Assembly (NCBI GenBank): GCA_026003495.1
Contig: BPHK01000001.1
Coordinates: 1,902,001 to 1,966,000 of the forward strand
Reading direction: 5' to 3'
Length of the DNA: 64,000 nucleotides
From: Candidatus Kapaibacterium sp.
Lineage (GTDB): Bacteria > Bacteroidota > Ignavibacteria > Kapaibacteriales > NICIL-2
Below the pieces are notes generated by a model. That model was not told where the DNA came from. It made no database searches and was given only the letters and a program-made list of their open reading frames with translations. Below are positions 17,469-26,800 of this stretch, one piece after another. Positions within the stretch are counted from its first letter, which is position 1, and the number at the start of each line of letters is the position of its first letter. The translations under genes were made by a program, and so were the position numbers.

Positions 17469-18381
17469 ACATCCGGAGCAACTTCTCCGCGTAGTGCACT
17501 GATGCAATCGGACTCGACACGGTCGGCGCTGCACTGAACAGCTCGCCTAATCCGCCACTCTGCCGGGCCGGCTGCTCTTGGGAGGGCGAGAACATGAGCG
17601 TCACCGCATACGCGATCAGGAGCACAAACTCCAACGCAATCGCAAAGAGCACAAGCGAGGGCCGCTCTTTCGGGATAAACTGCAGTCCCCGCAACCCGAT
17701 GATGATAATAAGCACCGCCGCGCCGACGTAGATACTCCCGAGCACCGCCTGCTCATATTCGACCGTGAAGTGATTGCGCAGGTAGAGTCGCACCGCGGAC
17801 GGAAGGGAGAACAATCGTCGCACTCCTCCCGAGGCCCACTGCACTGCCCGCTGAAGCAGGATCAGTTCATCAGCCGAAGTGCCGTACTCTGTCGCAAGCG
17901 CGCCGAGTTCTTCCAACGACGCGCTGCGGATTCGCTCTGCGAGTGTGAGTGTTTCCGCAGACCCGACGGCAACTCCATACACTTGCACAGCCAGTCGCTC
18001 GAGCGCTTGGGAGATCTCCCGCTCGAGATTTTTCCGAAGCAGTCCGACTCGAGGTGGCAGCAGCGCGCTCACAAGGCTTGCCACCAAAAATCCCATCGCA
18101 AGAGTGATAGGTGCCAGTGCAAGCATGGGGTTGAACAGGTACTCTTTGGCATCTATCTCACGCGCGTAGGGACCCCCACCATTGGCATCCACGACCAGCC
18201 GCCACTCATACCAGCGGCTTACTGGCTCGATGCGTGCTCCGAGTGAATCGCGAAAGATCGCCTCCAGCATCGGCAGTGCGAGCAGATGGAAAAAAAGTAC
18301 TCCGCCCGCAAGCATCAATGCGAGAAAAACTGTTGCTTGGAGCGCGGTGGTTCGACCTGCCTGCGCAGCATGAGCATGCAT
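17407..18381 (-). CDS. Integral membrane protein with four predicted helices, unknown function
   Basis: 324 residues from the ATG at 18381; an in-frame start at 18423 adds a polar extension. Hydrophobic helices lie near residues 12-38, 87-108, 220-242 and 250-272, separated by a large polar, partly helical central region (about 110-215) rich in Leu, Glu and Arg. No family recognised. It is transcribed alone against the neighbouring genes, and its 3' end overlaps the glycosyltransferase on the other strand by 62 bases. Confidence 0.65.
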   Translation of the reverse strand: MHAHAAQAGRTTALQATVFLALMLAGGVLFFHLLALPMLEAIFRDSLGARIEPVSRWYEWRLVVDANGGGPYAREIDAKEYLFNPMLALAPITLAMGFLVASLVSALLPPRVGLLRKNLEREISQALERLAVQVYGVAVGSAETLTLAERIRSASLEELGALATEYGTSADELILLQRAVQWASGGVRRLFSLPSAVRLYLRNHFTVEYEQAVLGSIYVGAAVLIIIIGLRGLQFIPKERPSLVLFAIALEFVLLIAYAVTLMFSPSQEQPARQSGGLGELFSAAPTVSSPIASVHYAEKLLRMFIAMPPPARSDDAPNREQSH

Positions 18382-18611
18382 AGCATCACACCACATCAAT
18401 TCTCTCGGCGGGAAAATACGCATCGTCGATCAGCTTCAAAAATGGAAGGGACGCGACGAGCTGTAACACCCGGCGCGCCCCCACCTATCCCGGAGTAGAA
18501 AGCCCCCTTGATGTTTTGGTACCCTCACCTGACGCTAAACTACACCGATTCGGGGCAACGCCCAATCGGTACTTTTACGGAAATTTGCATGTTCATCAAG
18601 TAGCCACTGCA

Positions 18612-19658
18612 ATGACAGAGTTCCAGCAGAACTTCCTCCAGCAGCTCGAGGAGCGTGCCACCACAATCGGAGGCAGCATTGCCTTCCCCGATGCGACAGA
18701 CGAGCGAACACTTCTGGCTGCGTGCACGCTCGCTAGCCGAGGCATCGCTCAACCAATCCTGGTCGGCGATGCCGCGCAAATCCGCCGAATCGCTGATGCT
18801 GCGGAAATTCCACTGCCAACGAACATTGCGCTATTCGACCCAGCTGCGCACCGGGATACCTTGGCCGACGAATTTGCTAGCAAACAGCGCAGCAAACCGA
18901 TCCAACGCGAGCAAGCACAGCAACGTGTCCTTGATCCACACACTGCAGCAGGACTCTTGCTCGAGCGTGGCGATGTTCGCGCCGTCGTTGCCGGTTCGCA
19001 CTCGACCACCAGCGATGTCCTTCGTGCTGCACTCTCGACCGTTGGACTTGCGCCAGACAGCCGAACGATGAGCAGCTACTTCGTGATGGTCCTCAGCCAA
19101 CGAGTGCTCTTCTACGCTGATTGTGGCGTCGTCCCCGAACCAACCTCTGAGCAGCTTGCCGAGATCGCTATTGCGACGGCCGACAACTACCGCCGGATTC
19201 TGCAACAGGAGCCGCAGGTGGCGTTCCTGTCGTTTTCGACGAAAGGGAGCGCTTCGCATCCAGCGGTTGAGAAGGTTCAGCGTGCAGTGCAGATCGCCCA
19301 GTCGCTGCGCACCGACATCCTCTGCGATGGCGAACTCCAAGCAGATGCTGCACTTGTCCCCGAAGTCGCAGCACGCAAGGCTCCCGGCTCCACAGTTGCT
19401 GGCAATGCAACTGTGCTCATCTTCCCAAATCTCGATGCCGGCAATATCGCCTACAAGCTCACTGAACGTCTTGCTGGCGCGATCGCGCTCGGACCGATCG
19501 TTCAGGGATTAGCAAAACCGTACTGCGACCTCTCCCGCGGGTGTTCGGTGCAGGACATCGTCTCGGTTGCGTGCATCGCGCTCCTTATGAGTCGCTCGCT
19601 GGACGGTAGTGGTACACAATCTCGAGCGGCTGCGCCGACGGCAAGCGAAAGTGAATGA
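18612..19658 (+). CDS. pta: Phosphate acetyltransferase (Pta, short form)
   Basis: Interconverts acetyl-CoA and acetyl phosphate. The ATG at 18612 gives a 348-residue protein, matching the short single-domain Pta. Diagnostic C-terminal text: FLSFSTKGSASHPAVEKV, DGELQADAALVPEVA, GNATVLIFPNLDAGNIAYKL, GPIVQGLAKPYCDLSRG. Acetate kinase is not adjacent. A one-mismatch promoter element (TACTTTTA, 18570-18577) lies 35 bases upstream. The last 74 bases overlap the convergent TonB-like gene. Confidence 0.93.
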   Translation: MTEFQQNFLQQLEERATTIGGSIAFPDATDERTLLAACTLASRGIAQPILVGDAAQIRRIADAAEIPLPTNIALFDPAAHRDTLADEFASKQRSKPIQREQAQQRVLDPHTAAGLLLERGDVRAVVAGSHSTTSDVLRAALSTVGLAPDSRTMSSYFVMVLSQRVLFYADCGVVPEPTSEQLAEIAIATADNYRRILQQEPQVAFLSFSTKGSASHPAVEKVQRAVQIAQSLRTDILCDGELQADAALVPEVAARKAPGSTVAGNATVLIFPNLDAGNIAYKLTERLAGAIALGPIVQGLAKPYCDLSRGCSVQDIVSVACIALLMSRSLDGSGTQSRAAAPTASESE

Positions 19659-19962
19659 CCAGATCCATGTGTGCTGTGACCTTCACACCACGATTCCGCA
19701 CCGGACGATACCGCAAGAGTGAGACCACACGCACTGCCTCTTCATCGCAGCCGTAGCCGATGCCGCGGAGGACGCGCGGACGGTGAACGTACCCTTCCTC
19801 GTCCACCTCGAATGCAACGTGAACGTCCCCCTCGATACGCTTGACGAGTGCTTCGGTGGGGTAGCGCACGTTCCGCTGGATGAATTCTTTGAGCGCTTTC
19901 GAACCGCCAGGATAGGCAGGCGTGCGTACAAACTGCTTCTTTCGCTGGGGCTTTTGGCTCAT
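19585..19962 (-). CDS. Stand-alone TonB C-terminal-like domain protein
   Basis: 125 residues, almost entirely a TonB-CTD fold: KEFIQRNVRYPTEALVKRIE (the YPxxA motif), GDVHVAFEVDEEGYVHRPRV and DEEAVRVVSLLRYRPVRNRG. Canonical TonB proteins have an N-terminal membrane helix and a Pro-rich linker; here there is only a short basic stretch (MSQKPQRKKQ), so the domain would stay in the cytoplasm unless the start is elsewhere. It overlaps the msrA stop by 4 bases and pta by 74 bases. Role unknown. Confidence 0.75.
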   Translation of the reverse strand: MSQKPQRKKQFVRTPAYPGGSKALKEFIQRNVRYPTEALVKRIEGDVHVAFEVDEEGYVHRPRVLRGIGYGCDEEAVRVVSLLRYRPVRNRGVKVTAHMDLVIHFRLPSAQPLEIVYHYRPASDS

Positions 19963-20603
19963 TGCGCCTGGCGGAGCTTCGAACGAAAGACCTTCTCGAA
20001 CTTTTCTACTTTCGGACGGATAACCAACGCACAGTAGGCTTTCTCGGGATTACGCTCGAAGTACTTGCGGTGGTACTCTTCGGCGGGCCAGAACTGCTCG
20101 AACGGAACAATTTCTGTCACGATCGGTGCGTCGAACGCCCCACTTTCCGTTAGCAGGCGCTTGTAGTGCTCTGCGCGCTGCCGCTGGACATCAGAATGGT
20201 AGAAAATTACCGAGCGATACTGCGTTCCGACGTCGTTGCCTTGGCGATTCGGCGTGGTGGGATCGTGTGTTTTCCAAAAGACCTCGAGCAGCTCGTCATA
20301 CGAGATGCGTTTAGGATCGAACGTGATCTGGCAGACCTCAGCATGCCCGGTTCTCCCCGTGCACACCTGTTCGTAGGTGGGGTTGGGAACAGACCCACCA
20401 CTGTACCCAGGCACAACCGAGATCACCCCATCGAGCCGCGAAAAGATCGCCTCCGTACACCAGAAGCACCCAGCGCCGAATGTTGCAACCTCGAAGCTAT
20501 CGTTTGCCATCGTTGAGCTACCTCTGTTGTGGAAATGTTCGCTATCGGAGCGTGCGCATCCACTGGCAAAGAGAACGAGCGCGGTAGCGGCCTGCGCGAT
20601 CAT
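19959..20603 (-). CDS. msrA: Peptide methionine-S-sulfoxide reductase MsrA, possibly a lipoprotein
   Basis: Reduces methionine-S-sulfoxide in proteins. The catalytic motif GAGCFWCTEAIF and later GYSGG, TGHAEVCQITFDP, HDPTTPNRQGNDVGTQYRSV are diagnostic. The start at 20603 overlaps the permease stop (ATGA) and adds a hydrophobic leader with a lipobox-like FASGC, suggesting a periplasmic lipid-anchored enzyme. The internal ATG at 20510 (MANDSFEV) would give a cytoplasmic form. The leader lacks N-terminal positive charge, so export is only probable. Confidence 0.92.
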   Translation of the reverse strand: MIAQAATALVLFASGCARSDSEHFHNRGSSTMANDSFEVATFGAGCFWCTEAIFSRLDGVISVVPGYSGGSVPNPTYEQVCTGRTGHAEVCQITFDPKRISYDELLEVFWKTHDPTTPNRQGNDVGTQYRSVIFYHSDVQRQRAEHYKRLLTESGAFDAPIVTEIVPFEQFWPAEEYHRKYFERNPEKAYCALVIRPKVEKFEKVFRSKLRQAQ

Positions 20604-21550
20604 GACTGCACACGCTGGGAAGAAAGTTCAACTCGCGGATCGAGCAACGCGTAGAGCACGTCGGAGAAGAAGTTGACAACGACAAAAACCGCTGCGGTAA
20701 AGAGTACAGTTCCCTGGATAACCGGATAATCGAGCTTGGTTATTGCATCGAATGCTGCACTGCCAATGCCCGGCCAGTTGAAGATGTATTCGACAAAGTA
20801 CGCTCCTGCAAGCAACCCTGCGAACCATGTCCCGACCGTCGTCACCACAGGATTGAGCGCATTTCGCAGTGCGTGAACGGCAATGACGCGGCTGCTCGGT
20901 AAGCCTTTCGCTCGCGCAGTGCGGATGTAATCCTGTCCGAGCACTTCGAGCATGCTCGAGCGTGTAACCCGTGCAATGATCGCCAGCGGACGGATACCCA
21001 GCGTCACTGCCGGCAAGACCAAGTATTCGATGCCACGATCAACGTACCCCGCAATCGGGAACCACGGCAACACTTGCCCGAAGAGCACCATCAAGAAAAT
21101 TGCCATCACGATCGAGGGCAGCGAAATCCCGAACTGCGCCAGTGCCATCGTCGCTGTGTCGAGCCATGTATTGGCGCGCACTGCGGAAAGCACACCGAGC
21201 GCAATCCCCAGCACTGTCGCAATCACCATGGCAACCGTTGCCAACAGTGCGGTCGCTGGAAGGCGATCGAGCACAATTTCGAGCACAGGACGATTCGACG
21301 CGATCGAGCGCCCAAGGTCACCGACTACGAGGCGTTCCAGGTAGCGCCAGTACTGCACGTAGAGTGGCCTGTTGAAACCGTACTGCTCCCGCAGCGCTTG
21401 GAGTGTCGCTTCGTCAGCACGCTGACCAAGCATGACCCGTGCCGGATCGCCAGGAATTGCTCGCACGAGAAAAAACGAGACCGTCACAACACCGAGCAGC
21501 ATGAGCACGGTATAGCCGAGCCGCCCGAGCAAGTACCGCAGCATTGGCAA
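20600..21550 (-). CDS. ABC transporter permease, DppB/OppB type
   Basis: 316 residues, six predicted membrane helices. The N-terminus (MLRYLLGRLGYTVLMLLGV, TVSFFLVRAIPGDPARVMLG) and the EAA region (IRTARAKGLPSSRVIAVHAL) are typical of the first permease subunit of peptide/nickel ABC importers. The partner permease (DppC), ATPases and binding protein are not adjacent, so the complex must be encoded elsewhere. It is coupled to msrA downstream and starts 29 bases after the metG stop. Confidence 0.9.
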   Translation of the reverse strand: MPMLRYLLGRLGYTVLMLLGVVTVSFFLVRAIPGDPARVMLGQRADEATLQALREQYGFNRPLYVQYWRYLERLVVGDLGRSIASNRPVLEIVLDRLPATALLATVAMVIATVLGIALGVLSAVRANTWLDTATMALAQFGISLPSIVMAIFLMVLFGQVLPWFPIAGYVDRGIEYLVLPAVTLGIRPLAIIARVTRSSMLEVLGQDYIRTARAKGLPSSRVIAVHALRNALNPVVTTVGTWFAGLLAGAYFVEYIFNWPGIGSAAFDAITKLDYPVIQGTVLFTAAVFVVVNFFSDVLYALLDPRVELSSQRVQS

Positions 21551-21579
21551 CGTTGGAAAGAGAACCGGTGGCGAATTTA

Positions 21580-23745
21580 CTACCGAACCACCGAGCCAGG
21601 CGGAATCTCACCACGCGGCGAAACAATCACTAACTGTTCGCCGTTGCTCGCAGCCAGCAGCATACCATTCGACTCAACTCCCATGAGCCGAGCAGGCGCA
21701 AGATTGGCAACGACGACAACATCGAGACCGATCAGTTCATCGGGCGAGTAATGCTTGCCGATGCCTGCCACGATCTGCCGCTCTTCGCTGCCGAGATTGA
21801 CGATTAGCTTGATCAGCTTGTTCGATTTCGGCACTCGCTCGGCGGAAACGATCCGTCCGGTGCGCAGTTCGACTCGCGCGAAATCTTCGATGCTAATGCG
21901 CTCGCGCTCGGGCACCGGCTGGGGCGCAGGCTGGGTCGCCAGCGCACCAAGTTTCGCGCGCTGCGTAGCGATGCACTCATCACTGATGGGTTCAATGAGG
22001 CGCTGCGGTTGGCCAAGTGGCGTTCCTTGCTCGACGAGCGGTTGCGGAATTGTCGCCCAGAGGTTCGGACCTGCAGTCGCTCCGGAGGATTCGCCCGTTG
22101 TCGGCTGCGTGATACCGCAGAGCTTCTGGATGCTCCGCGACAGGTTCGGTGCAATTGGCGCAAGCGCGATTGCGATGCTCCGAAGTACCTGCACGCATGT
22201 GTAGAGCGTTCGCGCACACTGCGCAGGATGTTCTGTGAGCGATTTCCAGGGAGCAGCATCGTTGAAAAATTTGTTCGCTGCACGCGCAAGGTTCATCGTT
22301 TCGCTCGTCGCATCTCGAAAGCGGAATGAGCGATATGCCGTCGCAATTGCTTCTGCGCCATTGGCAAGTGCGGCAATCACAGCGCGTTCCTCCGCGGAGA
22401 AGTGCTCTGCATCGAGCGCAATGCTCCCGCCGGAGGATTTCGCAACTGCTGCATGCCACCTGGCGGGGAATTCTCGATCCTGCTCGGAGAGTATCGGCAC
22501 CTTCCCCTCGAAATGTCGCGCAATGAACGCAAGCACCCGATTGGCGTAATTGCCCACGATTGCTGCCAGTTCGTTGTTGGTGCGGGCTTGGAAGTCGCTC
22601 CAGCTAAAATCGGCGTCGCGCGTTTCAGGGAAATTCATCGCCAAGGTGTAGCGGAGCGCATCGCGATGGTGCGGATGCGAAAAGTCCATGAGTGCATCCC
22701 GAAGGTCAATGCTCCAGTTGCGCGACTTGGAGAATTTTTGCCCCTCGAGGTTGAGGAACTCATGTGCTGGCACGTTCGCTGGGAGGATGTACCCGCCCCG
22801 CGCCATGAGCATCGCTGGGAACATCAGCGTGTGGAAGACGATGTTGTCCTTCCCAATGAACGCAGCGTAGTACGTCTGGCGGTCGCTCGAGTGCAACCAC
22901 CACTGCTGCCAACGTTCGGGATCGCCGTGGTCGCGTGCCCATTGCTGGGTTGCACTGATGTATCCCAGCAGCGCTTCGAACCAGACGTAGAGAACCTTCC
23001 CCTCTGCGTTCGGCAGCGGCACGGACACACCCCACCGCAGGTCACGTGTGATTGCACGATCCTCCAAGCCTTGCTTGAGCCATGCTCGCGCTTGCTGGAG
23101 GACGTTTTCCTTCCACTCCCCCTGGTGCGAAGCGATGTACTCCTCGAGCGCACGTTGGAACTGGCTGAGCCGAAAGTACCAGTGCGTCGTCGGCCGCACC
23201 GCGGGTGGCTGTCCGCTCAAAAGCGAACGTGGATTTTTCAAGGCGAGTTGATCGTAGTAGGCGCCGCATTGTTCGCACTGATCGCCGCGTGCACGCTCGT
23301 AGCCACAGTTCGGGCATGTCCCCTCGACGTAACGATCGGGCAAGAACATCCCCGCTTGCTCATCGTAGAACTGCAGCTGCTGCCGTTCTTCGAGCAGTCC
23401 GCGATGGTAAAAATCCAGAAACCATTCCTGCGCCAAGTGGTGATGCAGTGGACTGGAGGTACGGCCGTAAACGTCCAAACTGATACCGAACTGATCGAAA
23501 GATTCCTTGTTGGCAGCGTGGTAGTGGTCCACGATCTCTTGTGGAGTTTTGCCTTCTTGCTCTGCTCGGATCGTAATCGCCACGCCGTGCTCGTCGGAAC
23601 CGCAGACGAAGAGAACACGCTCGCCGGCAAGCCGAAGGTACCGTGCATAGAGATCTGCAGGCAAGTATGCACCGGCGATGTGACCAAGGTGAAGGTAGCC
23701 ATTTGCGTAGGGTAATGCTGCTGTAATCAGGTACTGTTGCGACAT
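21580..23745 (-). CDS. metG: Methionyl-tRNA synthetase with C-terminal tRNA-binding domain
   Basis: Charges tRNA-Met. The ATG at 23745 gives the standard start MSQQYLITAALPYANG. The HIGH-type signature is HLGH, the zinc-binding CPNCGYERARGDQCEQCG lies in the connective domain, and the KMSKS loop is KFSKSRNW. The anticodon-binding helical domain follows, and the last ~110 residues (DFARVELRTGRIVSAERVPK) are an EMAPII/Trbp111-type OB fold. 721 residues is normal for this long type. A TATCTTTG promoter element lies 27 bases upstream on the same strand, back to back with the TamB-like gene. Confidence 0.96.
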   Translation of the reverse strand: MSQQYLITAALPYANGYLHLGHIAGAYLPADLYARYLRLAGERVLFVCGSDEHGVAITIRAEQEGKTPQEIVDHYHAANKESFDQFGISLDVYGRTSSPLHHHLAQEWFLDFYHRGLLEERQQLQFYDEQAGMFLPDRYVEGTCPNCGYERARGDQCEQCGAYYDQLALKNPRSLLSGQPPAVRPTTHWYFRLSQFQRALEEYIASHQGEWKENVLQQARAWLKQGLEDRAITRDLRWGVSVPLPNAEGKVLYVWFEALLGYISATQQWARDHGDPERWQQWWLHSSDRQTYYAAFIGKDNIVFHTLMFPAMLMARGGYILPANVPAHEFLNLEGQKFSKSRNWSIDLRDALMDFSHPHHRDALRYTLAMNFPETRDADFSWSDFQARTNNELAAIVGNYANRVLAFIARHFEGKVPILSEQDREFPARWHAAVAKSSGGSIALDAEHFSAEERAVIAALANGAEAIATAYRSFRFRDATSETMNLARAANKFFNDAAPWKSLTEHPAQCARTLYTCVQVLRSIAIALAPIAPNLSRSIQKLCGITQPTTGESSGATAGPNLWATIPQPLVEQGTPLGQPQRLIEPISDECIATQRAKLGALATQPAPQPVPERERISIEDFARVELRTGRIVSAERVPKSNKLIKLIVNLGSEERQIVAGIGKHYSPDELIGLDVVVVANLAPARLMGVESNGMLLAASNGEQLVIVSPRGEIPPGSVVR

Positions 23746-23771
23746 AGCGCTGTCGGTAGGTCCGTTCCGCA

Positions 23772-23779
23772 CAAAGATA
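23772..23779 (-). promoter_or_regulatory. TAnnTTTG promoter -7 element before metG
   Basis: On the minus strand TATCTTTG (23779-23772) ends 27 bases before the metG ATG at 23745. Confidence 0.45.
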
Positions 23780-23817
23780 CGGGAGCATTCGACGCGGAAT
23801 AGTAACTTGCAACGTCT

Positions 23818-26800
23818 ATGCCTTCGATGAAACGGCGATTTCTCCGCGGTCGGCTTCGCGCGCAATTCGCAGGCGGTCTTTCACGCATGCGGCGGCTGGT
23901 GCGTGCCCTTACGCTCGTTGTGGCGACAAGTGGTTCGCTGGTCGTGCTCCTTGGAATTGCGCTCTTTGCGCTGGGGCAGACAGAAACGTTCAACCGCTGG
24001 CTTGCAAAAGCGCTTCAAGCAGCGCTTCGGGAGCAGCTCAATGCCGAGCTTTCGATCAGGAGCATTCGCGTGCGCATCTTCGAAGGCGTCGAGCTGGATT
24101 CTGTCGCACTCGTCGCCGGAGGAGATACCCTCCTTGCCTCACCACACATCGAGCTTCGGTACATCCCTGAAGCACTCATCTTCCGCACCGTTGCCATCGA
24201 AGTGCTCCGTATCGAATCGCCACGCATGCACCTGCGGCGTCTGGCCGATGGCACGTGGAATTTCGAACATCTCCTCCGCCCTTCGTCAACCCCATCAGGA
24301 GAGCCGCCCTCGCTGCTTGTGTACGTCCGCTCCTTCGAGATCCGCAGCGGAACGATTTCCACCGATGACGTCGGGGATACAGTTGCAAGATCCCAGAACT
24401 CTGCGCGGTTCGATCCATTCCATGCAATGTTGACCGATGTCCGAGTGCGCGTGACGGTCCTTGCTCACCTTCGCCAACGCCGCTACACGTTTGCACTCGA
24501 TGAACTCAGCTTCCGCGATAGCCTCAGCGGTTGGGGTATTCGCCAGGCATCGGGCATCGTCGCTGTTGATACTGCCTCACTGGCGGTCACCTCGCTTTCG
24601 ATCGCACTCCCTGCATCGAACATCACGATCGCCAAAGCCACGCTCGGCATCAGCGACACAACGCTTCCCTACCGTGCAAGGCTCACTCTGACCCCCCTCC
24701 ATCCGACCGATGCCTACCATCTGCTGCCGCCCGAACTTGTGCTCGGTAGCTCACTCGAACTCGATGCGACTGTCGAGGGTTCGCTCGACAGCATGCGCGT
24801 AGTCCTTGTGCATGCTGCAACAGGGCGGACCGATCTTCGGGGGCACGTGAGTTTCCACAATTTCCGCAGTAACGCGCCGCTGCGATGGAATGCGGAGCTT
24901 CGTCCATCCCTGGTGTGGTGGAGCGATGTACGGCAGTTACTCCGTTGGCTGGATTTACCGCCTATCGCGGCACTCGACGGTTGTCGCATCGCTGTGCTGC
25001 GCGCTCGCGGCGCTGGCGATTCTCTCTGGGCAGATGTTCGCGCGACAACCAGCGCAGGGACCGCAGACCTTCGCGCAGTGCTACGCATCGGCACTCCCAC
25101 CAGCTACACCATAGATGGCACGTTCAGCCAGGTTGACCTTGCACAGCTCGATCCCTCGCTTCCGACATCAGCACTGGCAGGCTCGCTTGCGCTCCGAGGC
25201 GAAGGCATCGAGACAGCAACAGCTCATGCCCAACTGGAGCTATCGCTCGACACCAGCAGCATTGCAGAGCAGCACCTTATGCATGCCTCGGTCCGTGCCC
25301 AACTCGACCGCAGCAAGCTCTTGCTCGACTCACTCGAGGCAATCTTTCCCCGCAACGGAGGGGAAGAACAGCCGCGTGTGTACGGCCACGGCACGATCGC
25401 GCTTACCGGTACTAACGACGTCGAGCTTTGGCTTGGAAGCGACCATATGCCACTTCGGCGATTGCTCAACAGCAGCCTTGCACCGGAGGTGTTGTCTGCA
25501 GCTGTCACGCTCCGCAGCAGCGGCTCGACGCCCGATAGTCTCCGCCTCGCACTCAATGCTGACGTCACTGAGCTTGTCTTGCAAGACCGAGCGCTCTTTC
25601 CGTTCCAGCTTTCCGCAGCGCTCGATTTCGACCAAGCCGGACGCCGCATTGCGACGATTCGCTCACCGCAGATTACAGCAAGCATCGTCGGCCGTTACCG
25701 GCTGGCCGCACTTGGCCGCACAGTTCGCTCCCACATCACGCTCACCGACACGCTCATTGGATGGATGCTCGGCTACGCCACGGGGAAGCCAACAGCGACA
25801 TTGCCGGCGATCGAATCTGCTGACACGGTGGAGGCTACGTTCTCGGTCCACGTGCAGAGTCTCGCATTGCTTGCGCCGCTGTTTGCACCGCTTGTCATCG
25901 AAGCTGAGGGGGTTCTAGCTGGAAGCATCTCCGCGTCCGGCTCACGCAGCAGTGTTGCACTCGATACGCTCTCGCTCCGCCGGTTGATCGCAGCCGAGCC
26001 GAATGGATTTTACCTCGCCTCGATGCCATTGGAAGCAACACTCGATGTGGCATTCGCAGAATTAGACCGCTCGCCGCGTGTGGAGACTGCACGACTCCGC
26101 GTTGCGGTTGATTCGGTTTTGCGTATCGGCAATGTCCGCATCGTTCGTCCTGCGATTGATTGGCGGTGGGATGGCTCGCAGCTGGCAATCACAAGCGACA
26201 CTGCGTGGATTGAGAACACGATCCCGATCCAAGTCTCCGCACTCCTCGAGCCACAGCCGGTGAGCGGCTACACCATCCGCGTCAATCGAGCGCTCATCGG
26301 TCTTTCACCGACCTTCACCTGGAGCGTAGCGAAACCATTAGTGGCAACGATGGACGCTGGTACGCTCACCATTGATGCGCATCTCCGCCAGGAGCAGAGC
26401 ACTGCAACACTCGACCTTGCGGGGAACCTTACAGCGCAAGGACCCAAGTGCCGTGTGGCATTGCGAACGTTCGATCTGGGCACACTGCGAGCCATCCCGA
26501 CACTCGGCGGCCTTGATCTTATCGGACAGCTCGGCGGGCAGCTCGATTCGCTCGTCGTCTATGCCGACGGAAGTTGGGAGCGGCCGCAAGTGCTCATCAA
26601 CGCGACTATCGGAGAACTACTCTACGGGCAGATTGAGCTTGGCCAGCAAGTGGGAACGCTCGACTACGACGGCGCCTTCCTTCGCGGGGGCACAAGCTTG
26701 CTCATCAAAGCCGCAAATGGAACGCTGCAGACAGCGCTCGACGTTCGGTTGCAACAGGTGCCGCTCGATTTTTCTCTCATTCCATTCCGCGCGACGATTC

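Noticed and set aside
22402-23715. 437-codon open frame opposite metG
   Set aside because: Fully antisense to a clear methionyl-tRNA synthetase; composition typical of a shadow frame in GC-rich coding DNA.
23803-23827. Leaderless transcript for the TamB-like gene
   Set aside because: TAACTTGC sits only 7-16 bases before the first two ATGs, but it mismatches the promoter box, and the later ATG at 23887 is also possible.
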